Source: CAZNUM01 sp964539305 (GTDB lineage: Bacteria > Fidelibacterota > Marinisomatia > Marinisomatales > TCS55). Taken from it: a DNA stretch of 41,309 nucleotides. This document shows positions 16,971-25,400 of the stretch, piece by piece. How positions within the stretch are numbered: position 1 is the stretch's first letter; every line of letters starts with the position of its first letter. The stretch is taken from positions 1-41,309 of the forward strand of contig CAZIIM010000015.1 in NCBI GenBank assembly GCA_964539305.1, in the 5' to 3' direction. A model generated the notes under the pieces. The model saw nothing but the letters and a program-made list of their open reading frames with translations, was not told the DNA's origin and searched no databases. A program made the translations under genes and the position numbers.

Positions 16971-17189
16971 TTATTCAGGTTTTTGGTTTCTCCTTCCGGG
17001 CCACAAAATAACCAGGCCAAGAAAGACTCCGTAAAGGGTGCTGTTAACCGGGTTCCCGGTAATGGCACAGGACTGGTTACATCCAAAGAAATGGTAATAC
17101 CCGAAACCCAGGAGTCCCCCTGTCATGACTCCTGCCAAAAGGCGATTCCGGTTCAACCGGAACCAACTGGTTATTTTTCGGAATTCCAT
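16971..17189 (-). CDS. DUF6132-like small membrane protein
   Basis: Two-helix membrane protein of 72 residues. The first helix ends in FGYYHFFGCNQSCAITGNP, giving Cys37 and Cys41. The following STLYGVFLGLVILW matches the DUF6132-type pattern GCxxxxCxITxNPxxSTLYG as I remember it. I chose the ATG at 17189 because it starts MEFRKITSWFRLNRNR, a good basic leader; it overlaps the end of the rhodanese gene by 19 bases. Starts further upstream would lie deep in that gene. The two cysteines near the membrane surface, next to a rhodanese and a DUF1858 protein, suggest a role in sulfur transfer or thiol redox, but this is inference. Confidence 0.7.
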   Translation of the reverse strand: MEFRKITSWFRLNRNRLLAGVMTGGLLGFGYYHFFGCNQSCAITGNPVNSTLYGVFLGLVILWPGRRNQKPE

Positions 17190-17566
17190 TTCAACATCCC
17201 CCCTTCCATATTGATGGCCTTGAACCCTTTCTTCCGTAAGAAGTTCGTCGCTTTGCCGGAGCGGTTGCCGCTGCGGCAAACCACAATAATATCTTCCTGC
17301 TTGTAAGGTTCCAGTTCATCCAGTCGTTGTTCCAGTTCCTGCAACGGTATCAGAACGGCTCCATTTATATGGCCCAGGGGGCCAGTGAATTCAGGGGGCG
17401 TCCTCACATCGAGGACCAGCACACTATCGCGGCTGATGCGCTCCCGAGCCTCCAGAACCGAAATGGATGCAGGGGTACTCTGCTTTAATCCCGGTGATTT
17501 GCTCTGGCAGGCTACCAGCACAACGGCAACAACCGCAGCGAAAAAATATTGTAAAATTCGTTTCAA
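17171..17566 (-). CDS. Rhodanese-domain lipoprotein
   Basis: Membrane-anchored single rhodanese domain. A signal peptide ends at the lipobox VLVAC, with lipid-attachment Cys20. The domain spans about residues 33-131, with DVRTPPEF after the second strand and the active-site loop VVCRSGNRSG containing Cys97. The active cysteine and glycines are intact, so sulfurtransferase activity is likely. The start is a TTG that overlaps the upstream DUF1858 stop in a TTGA arrangement, showing coupling. It would act on the outer side of the cytoplasmic membrane or be sorted to the outer membrane. Confidence 0.88.
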   Translation of the reverse strand: MKRILQYFFAAVVAVVLVACQSKSPGLKQSTPASISVLEARERISRDSVLVLDVRTPPEFTGPLGHINGAVLIPLQELEQRLDELEPYKQEDIIVVCRSGNRSGKATNFLRKKGFKAINMEGGMLKWNSEK

Positions 17567-17802
17567 ACTATCATCTCCTTTTGATCGTTTATCAGGTAGT
17601 TAATCTCACGAAGAATTTCATCTAAATTTGGAATGTTTTTGGAATGGGCGAGTTCCCTCAAGGTTCCCCAGACTGCCTCACCGCAGCGGACGCAAATGAG
17701 TCCCTTCTCTGCCAGAAGGGGAACGGCCTGCGGGTAAAGCTGAACCAGATCCTCTACATCGATATCGGGTTCGATTTTAATTTCGTTCTCTTTCGAACTC
17801 AT
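17563..17802 (-). CDS. DUF1858-domain protein with CXXC
   Basis: Small 79-residue cytoplasmic protein. Residues 10-75 follow the DUF1858 pattern: IDVEDLVQLYPQAVPLLAEK leads to a glycine and a CXXC pair (Cys37, Cys40 in CVRCGE), then a helix ending DEILREIN. DUF1858 domains occur in redox and iron-sulfur contexts, sometimes fused to cysteine desulfurase-like or hybrid-cluster proteins; the molecular role is not settled. Its start overlaps the anti-sigma stop by four bases, and its stop overlaps the rhodanese start. Confidence 0.8.
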   Translation of the reverse strand: MSSKENEIKIEPDIDVEDLVQLYPQAVPLLAEKGLICVRCGEAVWGTLRELAHSKNIPNLDEILREINYLINDQKEMIV

Positions 17803-18056
17803 TTCAATTTTAACACTTTAAATAAGCGGTTGGAAATGCCGACGGGAATACTCCTATCCTGCTCCGTAACACGGTAAATTTTTACCGTTTGCTGCACACT
17901 GTCCACATACACCCGGCAGTCCGGACATTCATCCAGGTGTCGGGCCACGTCCACAATCAACGGTGCATCAATATCCAGACTCAACTGGTCCTGTAACTGT
18001 TTCAGGATGCGGGCTTTATGTTGTTTGGAGCCATCCATCAAGGTCGTTCCACACAT
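17799..18056 (-). CDS. Zinc-finger anti-sigma factor
   Basis: An 85-residue soluble protein with the HX3CX2C zinc motif of anti-sigma factors: ARHLDECPDCRVY gives His40, Cys44 and Cys47. The gene directly follows and overlaps (19 bases) the ECF sigma gene, the standard arrangement for a sigma/anti-sigma pair. There is no transmembrane helix, so it is a cytoplasmic ZAS protein like RsrA or ChrR rather than a membrane-bound sensor. Zinc-cysteine coordination would allow release of the sigma factor on thiol oxidation; this is inference from the family. Confidence 0.8.
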   Translation of the reverse strand: MCGTTLMDGSKQHKARILKQLQDQLSLDIDAPLIVDVARHLDECPDCRVYVDSVQQTVKIYRVTEQDRSIPVGISNRLFKVLKLK

Positions 18057-18622
18057 TTTAAATGATTGGCCAGTTGGTCCCTCAGAAAGAGCCTGGCCCG
18101 CATTAAACGCACTTTAACATTGGCTTCACTGATCTCCAGCACTTTGGCCGTCTCCCGGGTGGAAAGACCTTCCAGGTCCCTTAAAACGAAAACGGCGCGA
18201 TAATTTTCCGACAACCGTTCCATGGCCCGTTTCAGGCAATCCTGAAATTCATCGTTGTCCAGCTCCTCCTCCAGGTGGCCGGGCCAGTCCCTGATTTCTG
18301 CTCCGGAAAGGGACTCAAAACCGGATTCATGAATCGATACCTGGGGATCAAACACTTTCTTCTCCCGCATTTTCCCCAGCGCCACATTGGTGGCGATGCG
18401 GTAGAGCCAGGTGTACAAACTTGATCGTCCTGAAAAAGTGTCTAATTTTTCCACCATAATTAAAAATGTTTCCTGAAGCACATCTTCCGCGTCTTCCTGG
18501 TTCCGCATGATTCGCAATGCCAAATTATAAATCCGGGGAGAATGCGTCTCCACTAACTGGGCCAGCGCCTTTTTGTCCCCTTGCCGGGCCTCCTGAATCA
18601 GCTGGGTCTCAGTTTTCACCAA
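18038..18622 (-). CDS. ECF-type RNA polymerase sigma factor
   Basis: Extracytoplasmic-function sigma factor with two domains. Region 2 (about residues 20-90) contains NQEDAEDVLQETFLIMVEKL and the DNA-melting segment TWLYRIATNVAL. Region 4 (about 130-185) contains LSENYRAVFVLRDLEGLSTR and the helix-turn-helix TRETAKVLEISEANVKVRLM. At 194 residues the length is typical. The first codon is TTG with GGAGA eight bases upstream; a GTG follows immediately. It heads an overlapping string with a zinc anti-sigma, DUF1858, rhodanese and DUF6132 genes, which are its probable local targets. Confidence 0.93.
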   Translation of the reverse strand: MVKTETQLIQEARQGDKKALAQLVETHSPRIYNLALRIMRNQEDAEDVLQETFLIMVEKLDTFSGRSSLYTWLYRIATNVALGKMREKKVFDPQVSIHESGFESLSGAEIRDWPGHLEEELDNDEFQDCLKRAMERLSENYRAVFVLRDLEGLSTRETAKVLEISEANVKVRLMRARLFLRDQLANHLKCVERP

Positions 18623-18734
18623 TCAACAAGTCTCCACCATGCCAGAAAAAGGAGGTTTCGTCCCGGGAGTGGTGTCTTCTTTTCCCCTTTTAGATACTCC
18701 CTCATATTCATGGTTACACATTGAAACTTCGATT

Positions 18735-20534
18735 TCATACTCCAAAGGGCCAGATCATGGGAATAAACAAAACAGCCAGGATCCAGATGAGCATGGAGAG
18801 GGGTAGACCGAACTTGATATAATCCGAAAATTTATAGCCTCCCGGACCGTAAACCATGAGATTGGTTTGATAACCCACAGGCGTGATAAAAGAAGCTGAA
18901 GCGGCAAAACAAACGGCAAACACATAGGGCCGGGGATCTACGTTCAGGTGGGTAGTCAATGCCATGGCAATCGGGGTCATAATAATGGCTGCCGCCGCAT
19001 TGGAAGATATTTCAGTCAAAATAATTGTAAGTAAATAAATCGCCGCCAGCAAAACATAGGCCTGTACTGGTTTACTTCCAAAACTGATGAGATGCAAAAT
19101 AATGTCACTGAACCAGTCAGCGGTACCACTGGTCTGGATCACCTTCCCGAGGGGAATCAAGGCCGCAATCAAAACAATAATCTGCCAGTGAATCGCCTGG
19201 TAGCCTTCATTGGGGGTAATCACCCGGAAAACCATCAGCAGGACCACCCCCACCAGCACTCCTTTGAGAATCGGAACCACCCCCAGACTAGCTAACAGGA
19301 CCACACTGATTATGACCGCAATACTCATCCACCAGAATCGCTGTTTTTTTAAATCCACTTCCAGCTCACTTAAAACAATAAACTCCCCTGCCAGAGAAAG
19401 ATCATGAATCTTTTGTCGGGATCCATAGACCAAAAGGGCGTCGTAGGCGTTTAGCACGATATGGGCAATCTTCTTTCTTAAAATTGCACCCTCCCGTCGG
19501 ATGGCCAACACAAAGGTGCCAAACCGCTGCCGGAAATTGGATTCCATCAAACTTTTCCCCACCAGATAGGACTTATCAGTTAATAGACACTCCACCAGGG
19601 CATTGTCTTCCCATTCCAGCTCTTTTTGAGTCAATTTTTCATCCGTCAGCAACGCCACTTTCTCCACTTCCTTCATCCGCAGGAAATTCTCCATCGCCCC
19701 GCGAACAAAAAGAATATCTCCCGCTTTTAATTTTGTCGTTCGGATATGGGTCGTAATTAATTGCTTATCACGCTGAATGTCCAGCACGGTGACGTCGTAA
19801 TTCTGGTTAATATGCCGCTGAAGGCAGGTTTTCCCCACCAAGGGCGATCCTTCCGTAATCTTCATTTCCGTCAAATACCCACCTAAATGGTAACTCTTGG
19901 TTAAACTGGAAGTCACCGTCCGGGAGGGCAGGAGTTTCGGGCCCATGACAAGAACGTAAAGCAAGCCAACAGTAATATTGATTAACCCGAATTTCGCAAA
20001 TTCAAACATGCCCAGAGGTTTAACCCCACCCGCATTTAGGTAGATGGAATTCACCAGAATATTGGTTGAGGTTCCAATGAGGGTCAGGGTCCCTCCCAAA
20101 ATGGCAGCGTAACTCAGGGGTATTAATACCTTGGATGGACTCATTTTGTATTTATGGGCCAACCGGATCGTTACCGGTAAGAAGATGGCCACAATCGCCG
20201 TATTATTAACCAGGGCGGAAAGCAGACTGATGGTAATAAAATACACGGCCAGTCCCCAGAATCGGCTCCAACTCACAATCTGGTTGATGCGAACCACCAG
20301 GTATTCCAGGATCCCCGTTTTTTGCAACGCGTGACTCAGAACAAACAACAGGGCGATAATGATTACGGCAGGGTTGGAAAACCCCGAAAGGGCATCCGCC
20401 GGGGATAACATTCCACCAGCGAATAAAATCGTAAGCACCAGCAGGGCCGTTATATCCAGGCTGAATATTTCTGTTACAAACAGAACAAAGGTCAGTACAA
20501 TGACCGCGAGAACAAAAATGATCTCAAAACTCAC
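18735..20534 (-). CDS. SLC13-family permease with two RCK_C domains
   Basis: Inner-membrane transporter of about 599 residues in the divalent anion:Na+ symporter superfamily (sulfate, di- and tricarboxylates). An N-terminal block of hydrophobic helices (residues 1-205) includes LVNNTAIVAIFLPVTI and AAILGGTLTLIGTSTNILVN, the conserved SNT/TSTN helix hairpin. Two cytosolic TrkA-C (RCK_C) domains follow at roughly 217-285 and 307-380. The second membrane block repeats the hairpin as SSNAAAAIIMTPIA and ITPVGYQTNLMVYGPGGYKF. RCK_C insertions are common in bacterial members and probably bind a regulatory ligand. Substrate is not determined; the sulfur-related genes next door make sulfate possible. 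Confidence 0.9.
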   Translation of the reverse strand: MSFEIIFVLAVIVLTFVLFVTEIFSLDITALLVLTILFAGGMLSPADALSGFSNPAVIIIALLFVLSHALQKTGILEYLVVRINQIVSWSRFWGLAVYFITISLLSALVNNTAIVAIFLPVTIRLAHKYKMSPSKVLIPLSYAAILGGTLTLIGTSTNILVNSIYLNAGGVKPLGMFEFAKFGLINITVGLLYVLVMGPKLLPSRTVTSSLTKSYHLGGYLTEMKITEGSPLVGKTCLQRHINQNYDVTVLDIQRDKQLITTHIRTTKLKAGDILFVRGAMENFLRMKEVEKVALLTDEKLTQKELEWEDNALVECLLTDKSYLVGKSLMESNFRQRFGTFVLAIRREGAILRKKIAHIVLNAYDALLVYGSRQKIHDLSLAGEFIVLSELEVDLKKQRFWWMSIAVIISVVLLASLGVVPILKGVLVGVVLLMVFRVITPNEGYQAIHWQIIVLIAALIPLGKVIQTSGTADWFSDIILHLISFGSKPVQAYVLLAAIYLLTIILTEISSNAAAAIIMTPIAMALTTHLNVDPRPYVFAVCFAASASFITPVGYQTNLMVYGPGGYKFSDYIKFGLPLSMLIWILAVLFIPMIWPFGV

Positions 20535-20595
20535 GTAATCCCCGGGCTGAATGATTGATGGTTAGTATGATTACTTTTTTGCCGCCGAGGGGCTG

Positions 20596-22302
20596 CTAAT
20601 TTAGATTGACGGTGTCGATCTGATGGGGGCTCAAGTATTTCTGAGCATAATCCAAATAGATTTTTTCTTTAATGAAGACATCGAACAAATCGGCGTCAAT
20701 ATGGGCATCATTCCTCATGAAACCCAGAATTCGCATGGCGTCGCTGAGTTTTTTCCCTTTTTTATAGGGGCGGTCACTGGCCGTCAAAGCCTCAAAAATG
20801 TCGGCAATGGCCATGATTCGTGCCTGAATAGACATTTCATCTTTGGTCAGACCTTTCGGATAACCGGTCCCATCCAGTTTTTCATGGTGCCCACCTGCCA
20901 ATTCCGGAATATTCCGCAGATGTTTGGGGTAGGGCAATTTCTCCAGCATCTTGATCGTCATAACGATGTGATCATTAATGATTTTACGTTCCTCCGGCGT
21001 CAGGGTCCCCCTGGGAATGCAGAGGTTGTACACTTCTTCGTCCGTAAGAAAATTGCCGGTCTGTCCATTCATTCTCAACCGGTACTTGGAGACCTTCCGG
21101 ACCCGATCTTTTTTCTCCTCGGACATGAATTCGCCGCCAATATTCACTTCCCTGATAAACGCCAGGTCCGCCTCCAGTTGCTGAATTCTCTTACGGTATT
21201 TCCTGCGAAGAGCACTAACCTGGAATTTTTTATCCTGTTCACTAAGAGAAGAATCACGCTCTATCCTAAGCATCTTCTTCAACATCTGAACTTCCGTGTC
21301 TCGTTTTAAAACTTCAAATCGTGTTTCAATGACATGAATCCGGTCAAAAATCGTTTCCAGCTTCGTCCCTTTGTCTACCACGTATTCCGGTGTTGTCACT
21401 TTCCCGCAGTCATGCAGCCAGGCTGCTATTCTTAATTCATACAACTCCTGCTCCGAGAAATGAACGTCTTTAAATGGCCCTTCATTCGAGTTGTTGACCG
21501 CTTCTGCCAGCATCATTGTTATTTCCGGAACACGGGCACAGTGCCCACCTGTATACGGGGATTTTTCATCGATAGCCGACGCAATCAGTTTAATGAAGGA
21601 CTCGAAAAGATCCTCAAGGTCACGGATCAGGTTTTTGTTGGTAATAGCCACGGCAGCCTGGGAGGCCAATGCCTCCACCGTTTCCTGAACTTTGGCCGAA
21701 AAGGGGATGATTTCACCCGTTTTCCCATCCTGGGCATTTAATAATTGCAGAACGCCAATTATTTCATCTTCATGATTTTTAAGCGGTACGGTCAGGAAAG
21801 ATTTGGATCGGTAACCCGTTTTCTGGTCGAAGGCTTTCGTCCCGGAGAAATCGAATCCCTCCGCCTCGTAGGCATCGGGAATATTGACCGTTTCTCCCGT
21901 AATTCCCACATAAGCGGCAATCATATTTTTATTGGGTGTTCCATCTTCCCCATAAAGTTTCACCGGATAAAAAGGAATTTCCTTCCCGGAGGTCCCCCCC
22001 ATATGAAAATTGAGGGAGTCGGTCATCATAATTTCAAATCGCAACCGTTTATCGTCAGTCATCATGTACAAAGTACCCCCATCGGAATTGGAAATCCGTT
22101 TTGCCTCCAGAAGAATCATTTCCAGAAGTTTGTCCATGTTTTTTTCTTTGGACAATGCCAAACCAATATCGGATAAATTCCGGACCTGCTGTTCCAGGTT
22201 TTGAATGTACGCCTTTAATCCGGTAGGTGCCTGAGCGAGGTACTTTTTTACCTCCGCTTCGGAATAAGCTTCCTGTTTTGATTTGTCTTGATATTTACTC
22301 AT
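20596..22302 (-). CDS. GAF-HD-GYP signalling phosphodiesterase with helical insertion
   Basis: Cytoplasmic signalling protein. A GAF sensor domain covers about residues 55-215. The HD domain follows with YTGGHCARVPEI and the metal pair in AAWLHDCGKV near residue 297. The GYP signature GHHEKLDGTGYPKG is at about 470-483. HD-GYP proteins hydrolyse cyclic di-GMP, and the catalytic motifs look intact. The distance between HD and HHE is about 175 residues, much longer than the roughly 60 expected. The extra part is a charged, coiled-coil-like segment (KKMLRIERD, ALRRKYRKRIQQLEADLAFI). I chose the ATG at 22302 (MSKYQDKS); a longer reading to 22353 would add unlikely residues. It is divergent from the giant adenylase gene. 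Confidence 0.9.
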   Translation of the reverse strand: MSKYQDKSKQEAYSEAEVKKYLAQAPTGLKAYIQNLEQQVRNLSDIGLALSKEKNMDKLLEMILLEAKRISNSDGGTLYMMTDDKRLRFEIMMTDSLNFHMGGTSGKEIPFYPVKLYGEDGTPNKNMIAAYVGITGETVNIPDAYEAEGFDFSGTKAFDQKTGYRSKSFLTVPLKNHEDEIIGVLQLLNAQDGKTGEIIPFSAKVQETVEALASQAAVAITNKNLIRDLEDLFESFIKLIASAIDEKSPYTGGHCARVPEITMMLAEAVNNSNEGPFKDVHFSEQELYELRIAAWLHDCGKVTTPEYVVDKGTKLETIFDRIHVIETRFEVLKRDTEVQMLKKMLRIERDSSLSEQDKKFQVSALRRKYRKRIQQLEADLAFIREVNIGGEFMSEEKKDRVRKVSKYRLRMNGQTGNFLTDEEVYNLCIPRGTLTPEERKIINDHIVMTIKMLEKLPYPKHLRNIPELAGGHHEKLDGTGYPKGLTKDEMSIQARIMAIADIFEALTASDRPYKKGKKLSDAMRILGFMRNDAHIDADLFDVFIKEKIYLDYAQKYLSPHQIDTVNLN

Positions 22303-22344
22303 AAAACTGACCTTTGTGTTGACCCTGTTTAAACTTACACAGCA

Positions 22345-22388
22345 CCACACCAAACCTCAATGACCAGTTCCAATTTTTATGGGTGTGG
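22345..22388. repeat. Inverted repeat in the divergent promoter region
   Basis: CCACACC (22345-22351) and GGTGTGG (22382-22388) are perfect inverted copies 30 bases apart, between the HD-GYP gene (minus) and the large adenylase gene (plus). The spacing would place two half-sites on one DNA face, as for a dimeric or looping regulator. With only seven bases per arm, chance is possible. Confidence 0.3.
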
Positions 22389-22419
22389 AATAGGCCTGAT
22401 CTTATCCTAAATTTTCTCT

Positions 22420-25400
22420 ATGCCATCGTCTACTGAAATGTTCTCTAAACTGAGCGAGGACCTTCATGCCGGGAAGTGTACCACACAACGGTTGTTTTCA
22501 ACCGCCCGTGACCTGAGCGAATCCGGAGATCGGGATGAAATTCATTCCTTCCTATCTCTGGCCCATCTGCCAGTCCTGAATCAGTTAATTGCAGGCGAAA
22601 ACAGGGAAGAGGAATGGTTCCGGTTATTAGTAGGTTTGATTCGTCAATCCGGTTTTGATGTTTTTTCCCTGTTAAAACAACGGGTGGAACTTTACGGCGA
22701 AAAAGCTCTGTTTCAGGTTATTTCCGGAGAACAGGTGACTCAAGTCACCTACCGGCAGGTCTGGGATATAATATTGAAAATCGGCACAAATTTAGTGAAT
22801 GCGCGCCGTAGCGGTTCTGTTGTTGCGGGCATTTTATCACCCAATTCACTGCACAGCGCTTTAGTGGATCTCGCCTGTCTGGCTTACAGGATTCCGGTCG
22901 TACCCATCCCTGTTAACCTGGCACCTAACCATCTCCTGTATGTACTCAATCACAGTGAAATTACCCATTTATTTATCGGGGGCAATACCTCCTATCAGTT
23001 ATTGAAGGAGTCCGGGAAATCGCTGGAGACGATTCGCATGATTCATCTCAAACCAGGTCATTCACAAACAGTCCCTGGGGTGGAGTGGGATTCTTTCCTC
23101 TCCCAATCCCAATTCCTCAACCCTGCTCCCACACCTTTAGGGGACCTGGATGCCCTGACCACCGTCATGTACACCTCCGGAACCACCGCTACCCCGAAGG
23201 GCATTATTTTTACCCAATTTAATATCATCTCCAAACGGTTTGCCCGGGCCCTGGCCTTGCCAGAGATTGGTCCACAGGATCGCTTCCTCTGTTATTTACC
23301 GTTATACCACACTTTTGGCCGATTTTTTGAGCTCCTCGGTACGCTGTTCTGGGGAGCGACTTATTCCTTCTCGGAATCCACGTCTTTTAAATCCCTCCTG
23401 AAAGATTTTAAACTCATTAAACCCACTGTCTTCATCAGCATCCCCAAGCGCTGGATTCAAATTCAGGAGCAGGTAAGTACCTCCCTGCCCCTGGAACGCT
23501 CGACTGACGAAGAAATCAAGAGGGCTGTAAATAAGATTACCGGCGGGGCATTGAAATGGGGGCTTTCAGCCGCCGGATACATGGATCCCGATGTATTTCA
23601 ATTCTTCAATCAGAATGGAATCTGCTTGATGAGCGGCTACGGGATGACGGAGGCCACCGGTGGCATTACCATGACACCACCGGGGCATTACATTCCTGAT
23701 TCCGTGGGGAAAAAACTTCCCGGCATTGAATTAAAACTGGCTCCCGACGGAGAACTGATTCTGAAAGGGCCCTATGTATCACCAGGGTATTTCAAATCTG
23801 CCAATCATGAATCGTATAAAAACGGCTGGTTCCACACCGGGGACATTTTCAGGGAGGAAAAGGGGCACTACTTCATCGTGGATCGGAAAAAAGAAATCTA
23901 CAAGAACAGCCGGGGGCAAACAATCTCGCCCCAGAAAATTGAAAACCTGTTTCAGGATTTTGATGCTTTCAAGTCTGTTTTCCTGGTGGGGGACGGGCGG
24001 GAATTCAACACCCTCTTGATTTATCCTGATGCTGAGAATATTCCGCTGGATTTAACTACCACCAGTGCCGAAGAACTCCGGACTTACTTCAGTTCACTGG
24101 TTTTCTCAGTGAACACGTTCCTGGCACCCTACGAACGTATAGTGAATTACGCCATTATTCCCCGGGATTTCGATGCGAAACGAGGAGAGCTGACCCCTAA
24201 AGGCACTTACAAACGGAAAGTGATTTTAGAGCATTTCTCCCAAATCATCGAACCCATGTATGCCAAGAATTACATCAGTCTGATTCAGGGAGAAAATGAA
24301 ATTTTAATTCCCAACTGGTTACTGCGGGAAAAAGGGTTATTACGGGGCGATCTTGTCTGGGACGGAAAAACAATTAAAGGAAGAGGTCTGCAATTTTCCC
24401 TTTCCATTTTCTGGGATCAAAACAGGATTCAGATTGGTGACTTCAGTTACCGGAATACGACTCACCGTTTTGATCTGGAAAAATTCCTGCGGGCACCTGA
24501 ATTATGGCTGGGGAACCAACCCTTTGTACATTTCATTGGTGATACCTGTTTTCGGATAACCGCTTTTGATGCGTACGATGAACTACAACTCATGACTCAT
24601 CGGCTTCCTTTTCCTGTAAAATTCAAATCGGGAAAAAAGAAAATCAACCACTTCGATGAGCAACCGTACAACCTCAAATCTCTACACAAGTGTGCCCTTG
24701 CGTTTTTCAGTGACGGCCGAAACCAGGTACGAGAGGCCATCCTCGCTTCAAGTCAGGTGCTTAAAACGGAACCAGCCTTTCAGCAAATCATGGAAAAAGT
24801 ATTATTACGTTTTCAGCATCACCCGGATCCAGCCACTCGAATATTGGCCCTGGAAGTTTTACTCCCTACGCTTTCCGGAGACATGTTTATGGATCTTCTC
24901 CAAAGCATTCACCAATATTCACATTCGGAGGAAAGCCAGCTTGTTCTCTCCCTGAACCCGGATAATCTTCAGGAAACACAGCTTTATGCAATTCTAACCT
25001 ATCTGGCACAGCAACGGCACCGGAAACGGCTGGATGCGCCATCAACCTCTTTTGCTAAAATGTTAATGCGGGTCTTGTCAGAATACGGGGTTCGGCATCC
25101 GGTGAAATTTGCCCTGATCCGTTCTGAATTGGCGGGATGGATTACGACGGCTAACCATAAAACGCTGCGGGAAGGGGCTTCACAAGCGTTGGAATATCTC
25201 ATTCAGGGTTTCCGCAATTGGCTTGGTCCCCCCATGCAGCTGGCCATTGACCGGGATACAGGGAAAGAATATACCTGGAACGATGTGGTACTGTTCGATG
25301 ATAACATTCCGGAAACATTACAACAACGATTACTGGAGGCTATCAGTCGCACGGTCTTGATCCGGGAGGCTGTCTTTTTATTTTCCAGTCGTTTTCTCAT

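Noticed and set aside
20623..21309. 228-codon plus-strand frame opposite the HD-GYP gene
   Set aside because: The HD and GYP motifs are read on the minus strand; the opposite frame has no domain signature.
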